64,000 nt of DNA from Saccharibacillus sp. CPCC 101409 (GTDB lineage: Bacteria > Bacillota > Bacilli > Paenibacillales > Paenibacillaceae), in contig NZ_JAULSA010000001.1 of assembly GCF_030518235.1 (NCBI RefSeq), positions 682,001 through 746,000 on the forward strand. The letters run 5' to 3'. Below the pieces are notes generated by a model. The model was not told the origin of the DNA. It did not search any database and saw nothing but the letters and a program-made list of their open reading frames with translations. The translations under genes were made by a program, and so were the position numbers. This document shows, one piece after another, positions 33,605 to 42,770 of the stretch. Position 1 is the first letter of the stretch; the number at the start of each line of letters is the position of its first letter.

Positions 33605-34725
33605 GTTTCCAGAATTTCGATAATCCGCCTTGCGCTGTGCATCGGCCGCAGCTTCTCGATGTTCGAGCGGCTTTCGGCGCGTTTACGGGCAAGTTCGGCG
33701 TACTGTTTTTCGTCGGTCAGCCTCGACATCCATTTGCCGACCACTTCAAGCGACGAAAGACGTTCGCCCCAGCCTTTGCTTGTGAAATACACGCAGTTTT
33801 CTTCTTCCTGTCCGGGCAGCGGATTGTGGAACAGCATCGGGATCGCTTTGGCGAGTCCCTCGGTGCAGGTCATGCCGCCCGGCTTCGTAATCAGCAGGTC
33901 GGCCGCTTCCATCAGTTTGTCGATCTCGCTGGTGTACCCGATCACATGCACGTTCTCGTGCTGGAATCTGGGGTCCCGCTTCAGCTTGCGCATGCCTTTT
34001 TCGTTGCTGCCGACGCAGAAGATCAGCTGCACGTCCTGCCGCCAGCGGGTGAGGAACGGATTGAGCACGTCGCCGTTCATCAGTCCCCAGCCGCCGCTCA
34101 TCACGAGCACCGTCGGCATATCCTTGAGCCCCATCTCCTGCAAAATTCCCGCTTTGACGGGATGATCCCAGAAGCTCGGGTGGACCGGGATGCCGGTGAC
34201 GTCGATGCGAAAAGGCGAAATGCCGCGCAGCATCACTTTACTTTTGACCTCTTCGGTCGAAACGAGGTAATGGTCGACGCCGGAACTGATCCAGGTGCCG
34301 TGCGCGTCGTAATCGGTAATCACCGTGCACAGCGGAACGCGCAATCCCAGCCGCTTCAGCCGCGAGATCACGGCGCTCGGAATCGGATGCGTGCAGACGA
34401 CCAGATCGGGCCGGAGCTGCTCGATCACTTCGCGCGCATGGGCGTAGAAGATCCGGTGCAGCGCAAGCGTCGTCAGGCGATTGAGCGATTTCTTGTACTG
34501 CTGCTTGTACATCATGCGCACAAAACGCGGCTGCGTGACGACCGTTTTCTTGTAAGCGTTGATGAACAGCGGCGCGACTTTGGGATTGAGGAAGCTCCCG
34601 AGTTCGAGCACTCTGGTCCGGACGTGGGGAGAAAGCTTGCGGAGACTGCCGGACAGGGCGTAAGCGGCCCGCGTATGTCCGGCGCCGAAGCCCTCCGACA
34701 GGATCAACACTCTGTATTTGGACAC
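33586..34725 (-). CDS. MGDG synthase/UgtP-like glycosyltransferase (GT28)
   Basis: This ~379-residue protein belongs to the diacylglycerol glucosyltransferase/MGDG synthase family. The N-terminal MGDG_synth part starts YRVLILSEGFGAGHTRAA. The GT28 C-terminal half contains MSGGWGLMNG, VHVIGYT and the donor-site signature ITKPGGMTCTEGLA. It likely adds sugar to diacylglycerol to make glycolipid anchors or membrane lipids. GTG at 34725 was chosen because AAGGTGA lies eight bases upstream; an in-frame GTG at 34737 has no site. It lies 141 bases downstream of a PAP2 phosphatase gene, a plausible lipid-pathway partner. Confidence 0.87.
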   Translation of the reverse strand: MSKYRVLILSEGFGAGHTRAAYALSGSLRKLSPHVRTRVLELGSFLNPKVAPLFINAYKKTVVTQPRFVRMMYKQQYKKSLNRLTTLALHRIFYAHAREVIEQLRPDLVVCTHPIPSAVISRLKRLGLRVPLCTVITDYDAHGTWISSGVDHYLVSTEEVKSKVMLRGISPFRIDVTGIPVHPSFWDHPVKAGILQEMGLKDMPTVLVMSGGWGLMNGDVLNPFLTRWRQDVQLIFCVGSNEKGMRKLKRDPRFQHENVHVIGYTSEIDKLMEAADLLITKPGGMTCTEGLAKAIPMLFHNPLPGQEEENCVYFTSKGWGERLSSLEVVGKWMSRLTDEKQYAELARKRAESRSNIEKLRPMHSARRIIEILETNKVPF

Positions 34726-34866
34726 GATTTTCGTCACCTTTTTTCGGGAGGGGCCGCCGCCGGTCGCGAGCCGGAAGGCGCGGTCCCCGTTTTTCTTTTC
34801 GCCTGGCGCGCCGGCCGGGACCGGGCCGAGCCGCCGCAGGCTGCATACAAATCTACGATAGCCGCT

Positions 34867-35394
34867 TTAAGGCCATAATGCAACCGTCAGCCAGGCGGTC
34901 AGCGAGCCGATAACGGCGCCCGCGAGCACATCGGACGGATAGTGCAGTCCCAGGTACATCCGCGAAGTTCCTACAATTAAGGCGACGGGAATCAGAAACG
35001 CCGCGGTCCACGGAATCAGAATCATGATCGGCATCGTCACCGAGAAGATCGCCGTGGTGTGTCCCGACGGGAACGAATGGTCGACGAGCGGATTGCGGAA
35101 CGTGTTCGTTTCCGGCAGGGCCAGGTGCGGCCGCACGCGCGGATACAGCTTCTTGGCGATCGCGACCGGCACGTGGCTCACGGCCAGCGCGACGAGCGAG
35201 TGCAGGGCCGCAGAATTCCACGGAGCGGGAGCGAGCCAGGATACGAGCACCGTCGTCGTGATCGTGAACGTCGCGCCGCCCAGATGGGTCAGGTAATAAA
35301 CCACGATACTGGCGACGCGGTGGTGCAGACGTCCGTTGACCCATTTGAAGATACGCTGGTCCAGCAGGGCCAGTCTAGTCAGCAAGCTACGCAT
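34867..35394 (-). CDS. PAP2-family membrane phosphatase
   Basis: This 175-residue protein has about five membrane helices and the three PAP2 phosphatase motifs: KKLYPRVRPHLALPE, PSGHTTA and SRMYLGLHYPSDVL, with the catalytic His residues. Substrates are usually phosphatidate, undecaprenyl pyrophosphate or phosphatidylglycerophosphate. ATG 35394 follows GGAGGG at good spacing. Together with the UgtP-like gene downstream it suggests diacylglycerol production and glycosylation. Confidence 0.9.
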   Translation of the reverse strand: MRSLLTRLALLDQRIFKWVNGRLHHRVASIVVYYLTHLGGATFTITTTVLVSWLAPAPWNSAALHSLVALAVSHVPVAIAKKLYPRVRPHLALPETNTFRNPLVDHSFPSGHTTAIFSVTMPIMILIPWTAAFLIPVALIVGTSRMYLGLHYPSDVLAGAVIGSLTAWLTVALWP

Positions 35395-36012
35395 AACATC
35401 CCTCCGGATAAGAGCCCGGGCGTCTGAAGCCGTGCTTCGCCGGCCCGGTCGAGCAGGCGGTCGAAGCGGCTTTCGGGCACTCCATATCATACGGGTTTGC
35501 CGAACTTTCGATCAAGCGGGAAAGCAAGGGCCCGTACGTGTTTATCTCTTTCTGGCGCTTTTGACTCTATCAACCCCGAATTATACAATGATTCAAGGCA
35601 ATTATAATAGGGTTAAAAAAAATTAACCGAATTTGCCCAACTTTTATCAGCGTTGGCGCGTTTATTTAAGAAGGCGGCAGGGCAAAAGGAGGGTATAAGG
35701 CAGAAGACCGGAGCTTAAGAAAGGGCGAAAGCGGCGCAAAGCGGCGATAAAAGCAATAAATCGAAGCTGCGCAAGCGAATTAGCGGGAAGCCGCGGCGAA
35801 TTTGAAGCTCAGGACTTCTTTTTTTGCTGCGCACGGCCTTTTCAGCGTTTTGACAAATGCCCGCAAAATGTCCAGAATCGTAAAGAACGATTCGCGCCAC
35901 CATACAAAAAGGTCATTCGAGGTCGTCCAATCTTAAAAATCGAAGACACAGAAAAACAAAAACAAACCGTTCTGTGTGCATAGGGGTCAAACAAAAGGGG
36001 GTCAAACCAACC
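35395..36012. other. Long intergenic region before the GT2 gene
   Basis: About 620 bases without a credible gene. It contains a strong plus-strand promoter near 35561, an AT-rich GGTTAA/TTAACC hairpin around 35610-35627, purine-rich sequence from 35680 to 35780, and an ACACAGAA/TTCTGTGT hairpin around 35946-35977. The promoter is 425 bases from the GT2 start, so the transcript would have a long leader. Confidence 0.5.
35561..35589 (+). promoter_or_regulatory. Promoter upstream of the GT2 gene
   Basis: TTGACT, a 17-base spacer and TACAAT match the sigma-A consensus at five of six positions each. Confidence 0.65.
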
Positions 36013-37251
36013 ATGCTGCAAGCAATATTCATCACGCTCCAGGCGCTGCTGGCCGTTATCGGAGTGTATCAGTTCGGCTTTGCGCTGTTCGGACTGTACA
36101 AGAAAAAAAGGCAACCGTCGTTCGATCCGCAAAAGTCGTTCGCCATTCTGGTCGCCGCGCACAACGAAGAGCAGGTTATCGGCGCTCTGATGGAAAACAT
36201 GAAGCATCTGCGCTATCCGAGAGAACTGTACGACGTGTTCGTCATCTGCGATAACTGCACGGACAAGACGGCGGACATCGTACGCGAGCACGGCTGGAAC
36301 GCCTGCGTCCGCGTCAACCCGAATCTGCGCGGCAAAGGCTACGCGATCGAGTGGATGCTCGAAGAACTCTGGAAGCTGGACCGCGAGTACGACGGCATCG
36401 TCATGTTGGACGCCGACAATCTGGCGCATCCGGATTTCCTGATCGGCATGAACGACGATCTGTGCCGCGGCGCGAAAGTCATCCAGGGTTATATCGACAC
36501 GAAGAACCCGAACGATTCCTGGGTTACGGCCGCTTACGGGATTTCGTACTGGTATATCAACCGTCTGTGGCAGCTGTCCCGCCACAACCTGAACATGGCC
36601 AACTTCCTCGGCGGCACGGGCATGTGCTTCGACAACAGCCTGCTCAAGGAAATGGGCTGGGGCGCGACGAGCCTTGTGGAAGATCTGGAGTTCACGATGC
36701 GCTGCGTCAAACGCGGCGTGTATCCGAAATTCAATTACCATGCGAAGATCTTCGACGAGAAGCCGCTGACGTTCAAAGCTTCTTCCGTACAGCGCCTGCG
36801 CTGGATGCAGGGCCACTTCACCGTCGCGCGGAAATACTTTTTCCCTCTGCTCTGGCAGAGCATCAAGGACCGCAGCCTGATTAAGTTCGACCTGGCGCTG
36901 TACGCGGTCAACGTATACATCGTGCTGCTGACGCTGCTGCTGACGGTGGTCCTTTACGGAGACATCGCGCTGTTCAACGGACCGCATATCATGACCGTAT
37001 ACGACTATATGCCTCTGTGGGTTGCCGCATCGGCGATCCTGGCGCAGGTGGCCATCTTCTTCGTCGCCATGATCCTGGAAAAAGTGAAATCGTGGAAAGT
37101 ATACGCTTATATGCTGCTTTTCCCGATCTACATGCTTTCCTGGTTCCCGATTACGTTCTACGCGTTCTTCACGCAGAACAACAAACAGTGGAGCCATACG
37201 AAGCATACCCGGGTCGTGCGTCTGGAAGAAGTGCACAGCAAGCAGGGGTAA
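36013..37251 (+). CDS. Membrane glycosyltransferase, GT2 family
   Basis: This 412-residue protein has an N-terminal helix, a GT-A domain and three C-terminal helices. The GT2 residues are present: AAHNEEQVIG, the DAD metal-binding motif in MLDADNLAHPDFL, the acceptor-site VEDLEFTMRC, and the QRLRWMQGH form of QxxRW, all as in processive or cellulose-synthase-like GT2 enzymes. It probably builds or extends a surface polysaccharide or glycolipid. ATG 36013 follows GGGGGT. No synthase partner or c-di-GMP PilZ domain is adjacent. Confidence 0.9.
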   Translation: MLQAIFITLQALLAVIGVYQFGFALFGLYKKKRQPSFDPQKSFAILVAAHNEEQVIGALMENMKHLRYPRELYDVFVICDNCTDKTADIVREHGWNACVRVNPNLRGKGYAIEWMLEELWKLDREYDGIVMLDADNLAHPDFLIGMNDDLCRGAKVIQGYIDTKNPNDSWVTAAYGISYWYINRLWQLSRHNLNMANFLGGTGMCFDNSLLKEMGWGATSLVEDLEFTMRCVKRGVYPKFNYHAKIFDEKPLTFKASSVQRLRWMQGHFTVARKYFFPLLWQSIKDRSLIKFDLALYAVNVYIVLLTLLLTVVLYGDIALFNGPHIMTVYDYMPLWVAASAILAQVAIFFVAMILEKVKSWKVYAYMLLFPIYMLSWFPITFYAFFTQNNKQWSHTKHTRVVRLEEVHSKQG

Positions 37252-37298
37252 GCCAATATGCAGAGCGGTGGGCCGTAAAACTTTTTTTCGAAAAAGTA

Positions 37299-37327
37299 TT
37301 TACAGCTCGCCGCTTTTCTGTTAAAGT
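37299..37327 (+). promoter_or_regulatory. Promoter of infC-rpmI-rplT
   Basis: TTTACA (37299-37304), 17 bases and TAAAGT (37322-37327). The leader that follows is about 200 bases long. Confidence 0.6.
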
Positions 37328-37339
37328 TGTAAGAGTGCT

Positions 37340-37537
37340 GTTTAACAATTAGGATTCAAAAGCAGAAGCTCCGCTTCTCACCTGTCCGGCAAAAAGCTGG
37401 CTGGTTCCCGATCCGATCGTTTATGAAGATTTTTTCTCATGAAGATTGAAGATCACCGGGATGCGGACTGTCTGTCCGTATCCCTTTTATTTTGGGCAAA
37501 TGCCCTTGCAATGAACTCGATTTGGAGGTGGACAGTT
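37340..37537 (+). ncRNA. L20-type autoregulatory leader
   Basis: The untranslated leader of infC contains an early hairpin (AGAAGCTCCGCTTCT, around 37364-37378) and a complete terminator at 37458-37493 (11-bp stem GGGATGCGGAC with GTCCGTATCCC, then TTTTATTTT) placed before the infC ribosome-binding site. In Bacillus, ribosomal protein L20 binds such a leader and promotes termination. The position and layout fit; the L20-binding fold itself was not modelled. Confidence 0.65.
37458..37493 (+). terminator. Attenuator terminator in the infC leader
   Basis: An 11-bp stem with a five-base loop followed by TTTTATTTT, upstream of the first gene, so it must act as a conditional terminator. Confidence 0.75.
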
Positions 37538-38050
37538 ATTAGTAAGGACCATATGATCAATGACGAAATCCGGGCGCGCGAAGTACGCCTGGTAGGCGCA
37601 GAAGGCGAACAGATCGGGATCAAGCCGATTCGGGAAGCTCTTCAAATGGCGATGGACTTGAACCTGGATCTGGTAAACATGGCTCCGCAAGCGAAACCGC
37701 CGGTTTGCCGCATCATGGATTATGGCAAGTTCCGTTACGAGCAGCAAAAGAAAGACAAAGAAGCGCGCAAAAATCAGAAGATCGTCGAGCTCAAAGAAGT
37801 CCGCTTCAGCGCCAACATCGAAGAGCACGACTACAATACGAAATTGCGCAATGTAATCAAGTTCCTCGAAGCCGGCGACAAAGTGAAATGCTCCGTGCGT
37901 TTCCGCGGCCGGGAGATTACACACGCTTCGCTGGGCCAAAAAGTGCTGGAACGGGTACGGAACGAAGTGGCGGAAATTTCCGCTGTCGACCGTCAGCCGA
38001 AGCTTGAAGGCCGCAGCATGATTATGATTTTGGCTCCGAAAAACCAATAG
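37538..38050 (+). CDS. infC: Translation initiation factor IF-3
   Basis: This 170-residue protein has the N-domain start MINDEIRAREVRLVG, the linker KARKNQKIVELKEV-like segment, and the C-domain with VKCSVRFRGREITH. The start is the conserved rare codon ATT at 37538, seven bases after GGAGG, as in many bacteria, where IF-3 represses its own initiation from AUU. An upstream in-frame ATG would add 33 residues with no family likeness. It is followed by rpmI after 12 bases. Confidence 0.95.
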   Translation: MSKDHMINDEIRAREVRLVGAEGEQIGIKPIREALQMAMDLNLDLVNMAPQAKPPVCRIMDYGKFRYEQQKKDKEARKNQKIVELKEVRFSANIEEHDYNTKLRNVIKFLEAGDKVKCSVRFRGREITHASLGQKVLERVRNEVAEISAVDRQPKLEGRSMIMILAPKNQ

Positions 38051-38062
38051 GGGGAAAGTACA

Positions 38063-38263
38063 ATGCCTAAAATGAAAACACACAGCAGTTTGAAAGGCCG
38101 TTTCAAAATCACGGGTACCGGTAAAGTGACGCGCTACAGCTCGCACAAAAACCACCTGCTCTCGCACAAATCCAAACGCGCCAAGCGCAACCTGAAAGCC
38201 GATCATCTGATGGCTCCGGGCGACGTTAGACGTCTGGCACAAGGACTCAAGCAACTCAAATAG
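38063..38263 (+). CDS. rpmI: 50S ribosomal protein L35
   Basis: A 66-residue basic protein with the L35 pattern [15 protein letters not shown] and [16 protein letters not shown]. It sits in the conserved infC-rpmI-rplT order with a GGGGAAAG ribosome-binding site. Confidence 0.97.
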   Translation: MPKMKTHSSLKGRFKITGTGKVTRYSSHKNHLLSHKSKRAKRNLKADHLMAPGDVRRLAQGLKQLK

Positions 38264-38297
38264 TTTTAACACATAATCGACTGGGAGGTCTTTAGAT

Positions 38298-38657
38298 ATG
38301 GCAAGAGTGAAGGGCGGATTCGTAACGCGTCGTCGTCATAAGAAAGTACTGAAGCTGGCAAAAGGTTATTTCGGTTCCAAACACCGCATTTTTAAAACGG
38401 CAAAAGAGCAGGTCAACAAATCGATGCTCTACGCTTACCGCGACCGTCGTCAAACGAAACGCAACTTCCGCAAACTGTGGATCGTACGTATCAATGCGGC
38501 AGCGCGCCAAAGCGGCCTGTCCTACAGCAAGCTGATGCACGGCCTGAAACTGGCGGGTATCGACGTGAACCGCAAAATGCTGGCCGATCTGGCTGTGAAC
38601 GATCTGAACGCGTTCAACTCGCTGGCATCCGCGGCAAAAGAAAAAATCAACGCTTAA
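38298..38657 (+). CDS. rplT: 50S ribosomal protein L20
   Basis: A 119-residue basic protein with [27 protein letters not shown] and [16 protein letters not shown]20 is an early assembly protein and, in Bacillus-type systems, the repressor of this operon through the leader. GGGAGG lies upstream of the ATG. Confidence 0.97.
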   Translation: MARVKGGFVTRRRHKKVLKLAKGYFGSKHRIFKTAKEQVNKSMLYAYRDRRQTKRNFRKLWIVRINAAARQSGLSYSKLMHGLKLAGIDVNRKMLADLAVNDLNAFNSLASAAKEKINA

Positions 38658-39044
38658 TTGAATTAAGCGCAGCAAAGTCCCTTGTTAAACGGCGTGCCGT
38701 TCGAAACAAGGGACTTTTTTTGCCAATTGGAGGAAGTTTATGCACGGCTTTTGTTTATCGCTTTAAAGCGTTTTCCCGACATTTCCTTAAACGAAAAAAG
38801 CGATTGTTCGTTATTAAGTCACAGCACATGTTATATATGGCGAAGTTAAGCGGTTGCAATTCAAAAAATACGAATTTTATTCGGGAAAATCATTTTATAT
38901 AGTAGATTTTGTTTCAAGCTGAATGTATAATCTGAAAAGCGAAAGCAAACCTGCGGCGGAGACGCTTCCGATGTCAGTCAGCGCATGTCCAAAACGTCAA
39001 GCGCTCGTGCCTGCGGGAAAGATCCTAAGGGGGAACTATCCATA
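38658..39044. other. Intergenic region between rplT and the BMP lipoprotein gene
   Basis: The left part holds the rplT terminator. The AT-rich middle ends in a TATAAT near 38926 that is a plausible -10 for the nucleoside-import operon, without a strong -35. No purine riboswitch core was found. No gene is seen. Confidence 0.45.
38674..38721 (+). terminator. Terminator after rplT
   Basis: AAAGTCCCTTGTT pairs with AACAAGGGACTTT, followed by more Ts. Confidence 0.88.
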
Positions 39045-40046
39045 ATGAAAAAAGCTGTAAAACTCTCGCTTTTCATGCTGCTGGCTTTCTCGCTCGTCCT
39101 GGCTGCTTGCGGCAACAAGAATAGCGCCGGCGGCGTCAAAGTCGGTATGGTTACCGACACCGGCGGCGTGAACGACAAATCGTTCAACCAGACCTCGTGG
39201 GAAGCGCTCGAAGCTTTGAAAAAGGACGGAAAAGTCGGAGATATCAAGTACCTGCAAAGCAAAAGCAATGCGGATTACGAGCCGAACCTGAACGAATTCA
39301 TTAAAGGCGGATACGACCTGACTTGGGGCATCGGCTTCGCACTGGCGGAAGCGGTCCAAAAAGTAGCCGGTCAAAACCCGGACGCGAAACTTGCCATCAT
39401 CGACGGCGCGGTCGACGCTCCGAACGTCGAATCGGTTCTGTTCGCGGAAAACGAAGGCGCGTTCCTGGTGGGCGTTGTTGCGGGTCTGACAACGAAAACC
39501 AATAAAATCGGATTTGTGGGCGGCATGGAAGTACCGACGATCCAGAAGTTCGAAGTCGGCTTCAAAGCCGGTATCGAAGCGGTCAATCCGGACGCTAAAT
39601 TCACTCCGATCTACGCGAGCGGATTCGACAAGCCGGATGAAGGCAAAGCGGCTGCGGCTACCCTGTACGACAGCGGCGCGGACATCGTGTTCCAGGCTGC
39701 CGGCGGTACGGGCACGGGCGTATTCAACGAAGCGCTGGACCGTTTCAAAACAGGCAAAAAAGTATGGGTTATCGGCGTCGACAAAGACCAATCGCTGGAG
39801 TTCGGCAACGACGTTACGCTGACTTCCATGATCAAACGCGTAGACGTTGCGATCAAAACGGTTTCCGAGCAGGTTGTGGACGGAACGTTCAAAGGCGGAC
39901 AAACGACGACTTTGAGCCTCAAAGACGACGGCGTGGGCATCGCCGACACTTCGAAGGCCAACGTTCCGCAGGACGTACTCGACAAAGTCGAAGATTACAA
40001 AGCGAAAATTGTCAGCGGCGAAATCAAGGTTCCTACTGTAGAATAA
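39045..40046 (+). CDS. BMP-family nucleoside-binding lipoprotein
   Basis: This 333-residue lipoprotein has a signal peptide with the lipobox LAAC near residue 20. The mature protein shows the BMP/PnrA pattern VGMVTDTGGVNDKSFNQTSW, then EGAFLVGVVAGL and WVIGVDKDQS. It should bind purine nucleosides outside the cell for the ABC importer encoded next, as with Bacillus YufN (NupN). ATG 39045 is preceded by GGGGG and starts the signal peptide correctly. Confidence 0.93.
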   Translation: MKKAVKLSLFMLLAFSLVLAACGNKNSAGGVKVGMVTDTGGVNDKSFNQTSWEALEALKKDGKVGDIKYLQSKSNADYEPNLNEFIKGGYDLTWGIGFALAEAVQKVAGQNPDAKLAIIDGAVDAPNVESVLFAENEGAFLVGVVAGLTTKTNKIGFVGGMEVPTIQKFEVGFKAGIEAVNPDAKFTPIYASGFDKPDEGKAAAATLYDSGADIVFQAAGGTGTGVFNEALDRFKTGKKVWVIGVDKDQSLEFGNDVTLTSMIKRVDVAIKTVSEQVVDGTFKGGQTTTLSLKDDGVGIADTSKANVPQDVLDKVEDYKAKIVSGEIKVPTVE

Positions 40047-40071
40047 TCGCTGGGCACGATATAATATTTGT

Positions 40072-40102
40072 GACAAGGCCGGTTCCTTGAACCGGCCTTG
40101 TC
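40072..40102 (+). terminator. Intercistronic hairpin between binding protein and ATPase
   Basis: A perfect 14-bp stem (GACAAGGCCGGTTC with its complement) and a three-base loop, without a T-run. It probably stabilises the lipoprotein message and lowers readthrough. Confidence 0.65.
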
Positions 40103-40150
40103 GTTACGTTTAGCGCCAATTCCCATTACGAAAGGATAAAGGGTGATCCT

Positions 40151-41698
40151 ATGGCTGCGGAAACTCCTGTTGTCGAGTTAAAGCAAATTACAAAGCGTTT
40201 CCCCGGAATCGTCGCCAACGATTCGATCAGTATCAAGCTGCACAAGGGCGAGATCCATGCCCTGCTCGGTGAGAACGGCGCCGGTAAATCGACGCTGATG
40301 AACATCCTGTTCGGCCTGTACCAGCCGGACGAAGGGCATATCGAGATCAACGGCGCGCCCGTGGCGATCGATAGTCCGAACAAAGCCAACGAATTGGGAA
40401 TCGGAATGGTGCACCAGCATTTTAAGCTGGTCCAGCCTTTTACCGTGACCGAGAATATTATTCTGGGTATGGAACCGTCCAAAGCCGGCGGGCAAATCGA
40501 TTACAAGACCGCTTCGGAAAAAGTCAAAAAGCTGTCCGATCAGTACGGATTCCATATCAACCCGAATGCCCGGATCGAAGATATATCCGTCGGCATGCAG
40601 CAGCGTGTCGAGATTCTCAAAACGCTTTACCGCGGCGCGAATATTCTCATCTTCGACGAGCCGACCGCCGTATTGACTCCGCAGGAAATATTGGAACTGA
40701 TCGAAATTATGCGCCGGCTGGTAGCCGAAGGCAAATCGATTATTCTGATTACCCATAAACTGAAAGAAATCATGTCCGTATCCGATACGGTCACGATCAT
40801 CCGCCGCGGCAAAGTGATCGATACGGTCAAAACCGCCGAGACCAGCCCGTTCGAACTGGCGGAGAAAATGGTCGGCCGCAACGTATCGTTCAAAGTCGAC
40901 AAGAAGCCGGCGGCGCCCGGCGAAAAAGTCGTCGAAATCAGCGGCGTAACGGTCAAAAACAAAGACGGTATCGCGATGCTGGACGGCATGACTTTCGATG
41001 TGCGGCGCGGCGAGATCGTAGGCGTGGCCGGCGTGGACGGCAACGGACAGACCGAGCTGATCGAAGCGCTGTCGGGACTGCGCAAGATCGACTCCGGTTC
41101 GATCAAGCTCGGCGGCCGGGAAATCGGCGGCCAGACTCCGCGCAAGATCTTCGAAGCGGGCGTCGGCCATATTCCCGAAGACCGGCACAAGCATGGACTG
41201 GTGCTCGATTTCTCCGTCAGCGAGAATATGGTGCTGGAAAGCTATTACAAAGAGCCGTATACCAAGCGGGGCTTCCTGAACTTCCGCGCGATCAACGAGC
41301 TGGCTTCCCGCTTGGTCAGCAGCTTCGACGTGCGCACGCCGAGCATCCAGACCAAAGCGCGCTCGCTGTCGGGCGGCAATCAGCAGAAAGCGATTATCGC
41401 GCGCGAAATCAACAAAAATCCCGACTTCCTGATCGCCGCTCAGCCGACGCGGGGGCTCGACGTGGGCGCGATCGAATTCGTGCAGTCGCAGCTGATTCAG
41501 CAGCGCGACCAGGGCAAAGCCGTTCTGCTCGTTTCGTTCGAGCTGGACGAAATCTTGAACGTGTCCGACCGGATCGTCGTCGTATACGAAGGCAAAGTCA
41601 TCGGCGAAGTGCGTCCGGAAGAAACGAACGACCAGGAACTCGGCTTGATGATGGCCGGCAGCAAGCAGGGAGGACATATGCATGAATCAAGCAAATAA
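40151..41698 (+). CDS. Nucleoside ABC importer, tandem ATP-binding protein
   Basis: This 515-residue protein has two ABC domains. The first has GENGAGKST, a degenerate signature ISVGMQQRVEI and LIFDEPTAVLT. The second has GVDGNGQTE, LSGGNQQKAII and LIAAQPTRGLD. This is the pattern of YufO/NupO and of sugar RbsA-type ATPases, with the substituted Walker A Lys in the second half. It powers the two permeases that follow. The gene end overlaps the first permease by 17 bases. Confidence 0.93.
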   Translation: MAAETPVVELKQITKRFPGIVANDSISIKLHKGEIHALLGENGAGKSTLMNILFGLYQPDEGHIEINGAPVAIDSPNKANELGIGMVHQHFKLVQPFTVTENIILGMEPSKAGGQIDYKTASEKVKKLSDQYGFHINPNARIEDISVGMQQRVEILKTLYRGANILIFDEPTAVLTPQEILELIEIMRRLVAEGKSIILITHKLKEIMSVSDTVTIIRRGKVIDTVKTAETSPFELAEKMVGRNVSFKVDKKPAAPGEKVVEISGVTVKNKDGIAMLDGMTFDVRRGEIVGVAGVDGNGQTELIEALSGLRKIDSGSIKLGGREIGGQTPRKIFEAGVGHIPEDRHKHGLVLDFSVSENMVLESYYKEPYTKRGFLNFRAINELASRLVSSFDVRTPSIQTKARSLSGGNQQKAIIAREINKNPDFLIAAQPTRGLDVGAIEFVQSQLIQQRDQGKAVLLVSFELDEILNVSDRIVVVYEGKVIGEVRPEETNDQELGLMMAGSKQGGHMHESSK

Positions 41699-42770
41699 GA
41701 TCCTGAAGTGGTTCGTCAGCGATTCCTTTATCGTTTCGCTTGCGGCGATCGTACTGGGCCTGCTGCTCGGCGCCGTCGTGATGCTGGTGGGCGGCTACAA
41801 TCCTATCGAAGCTTACGCCGCGCTGGTTACGCGCGTATTCGGCAGCGCGTACGGCATCGGCGAGATGCTGCGGGAAACGGCGCCGCTGCTGTTGACCGGC
41901 CTTGCCGTCGCATTCGCTTTCCGCGCGGGCATGTTCAATATCGGCGCGGAAGGACAGGTGCTGATGGGCATGACCGGCGCTTCGATTATCGCGATCACGC
42001 TTCCCGGCATTCCGACCGGCCTGCACATGATCCTGGCCGTGATCTTCGGCGCGCTGTTCGGCGGCGTGTGGGCGGGCATCGCCGGCTTCCTCAAAGCCAA
42101 GCGCGGAGTCAACGAAGTCATCACCACGATCATGCTGAACTGGATCGCCCTGTTCCTCAGCAACTATATCGTGCGCACTTTCCTGCTGCTCAAAGGCGAT
42201 CAGCGCTCGGAAAACATTCCCGCGTCGGCGTCGGCTTCGATCGACTGGCTGTCGTCGGCGATGAACAACGCGCGCGTTCACTGGGGAATCCCGGTCGCGT
42301 TCCTGGCCGCGGTCTTCTTCTATTACTTCCTGTGGAAAACCAAACAGGGCTTCGAACTGCGCGCGGTCGGCAGCAATGCCGACGCGGCTCATTACGCGGG
42401 TATTAACGTCGGGAGGAATATCGTGAAAGCGATGTTTATCAGCGGCGTGTTCGCGGGTCTTGCCGGCGCGTTCGAAGTGCTGGGCGTATTCCATTATCAG
42501 GCGATCTACTCGGCGTCGCCGGGCTACGGCTTCAACGGCATTGCGGTCGCGCTGCTCGGTATGAACCATCCGTTCGGCGTTATGGCGGGCGCGGCTTTGT
42601 TCGGTACGCTGTCCTACGGCTCCGGAGGAATGAGCTTCGAAGCGGGCGTGCCGCCGGAAATTATCCAGATCGTGATCGGCTCGATCATTTTCTTTATCGC
42701 GGCTCAGGGAATCGTGCGCTTCGTTATCAAACCGTTCTACGGTAAGCGCAAGAAAGAGAAGGTGTTGTAG
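41682..42770 (+). CDS. Nucleoside ABC importer permease (YufP-like)
   Basis: A 362-residue permease of the BPD_transp_2 family with about ten helices. Recognisable parts are FRAGMFNIGAEGQVLMG and ELRAVGSNADAAHYAGINV, the coupling region. It overlaps the ATPase gene by 17 bases and abuts the next permease, so the three are translated together. Confidence 0.92.
   Translation: MNQANKILKWFVSDSFIVSLAAIVLGLLLGAVVMLVGGYNPIEAYAALVTRVFGSAYGIGEMLRETAPLLLTGLAVAFAFRAGMFNIGAEGQVLMGMTGASIIAITLPGIPTGLHMILAVIFGALFGGVWAGIAGFLKAKRGVNEVITTIMLNWIALFLSNYIVRTFLLLKGDQRSENIPASASASIDWLSSAMNNARVHWGIPVAFLAAVFFYYFLWKTKQGFELRAVGSNADAAHYAGINVGRNIVKAMFISGVFAGLAGAFEVLGVFHYQAIYSASPGYGFNGIAVALLGMNHPFGVMAGAALFGTLSYGSGGMSFEAGVPPEIIQIVIGSIIFFIAAQGIVRFVIKPFYGKRKKEKVL

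Noticed and set aside
38722..39044. Purine riboswitch before the nucleoside-import operon
   Set aside because: I looked for the conserved purine-aptamer core in the leader and did not find it.
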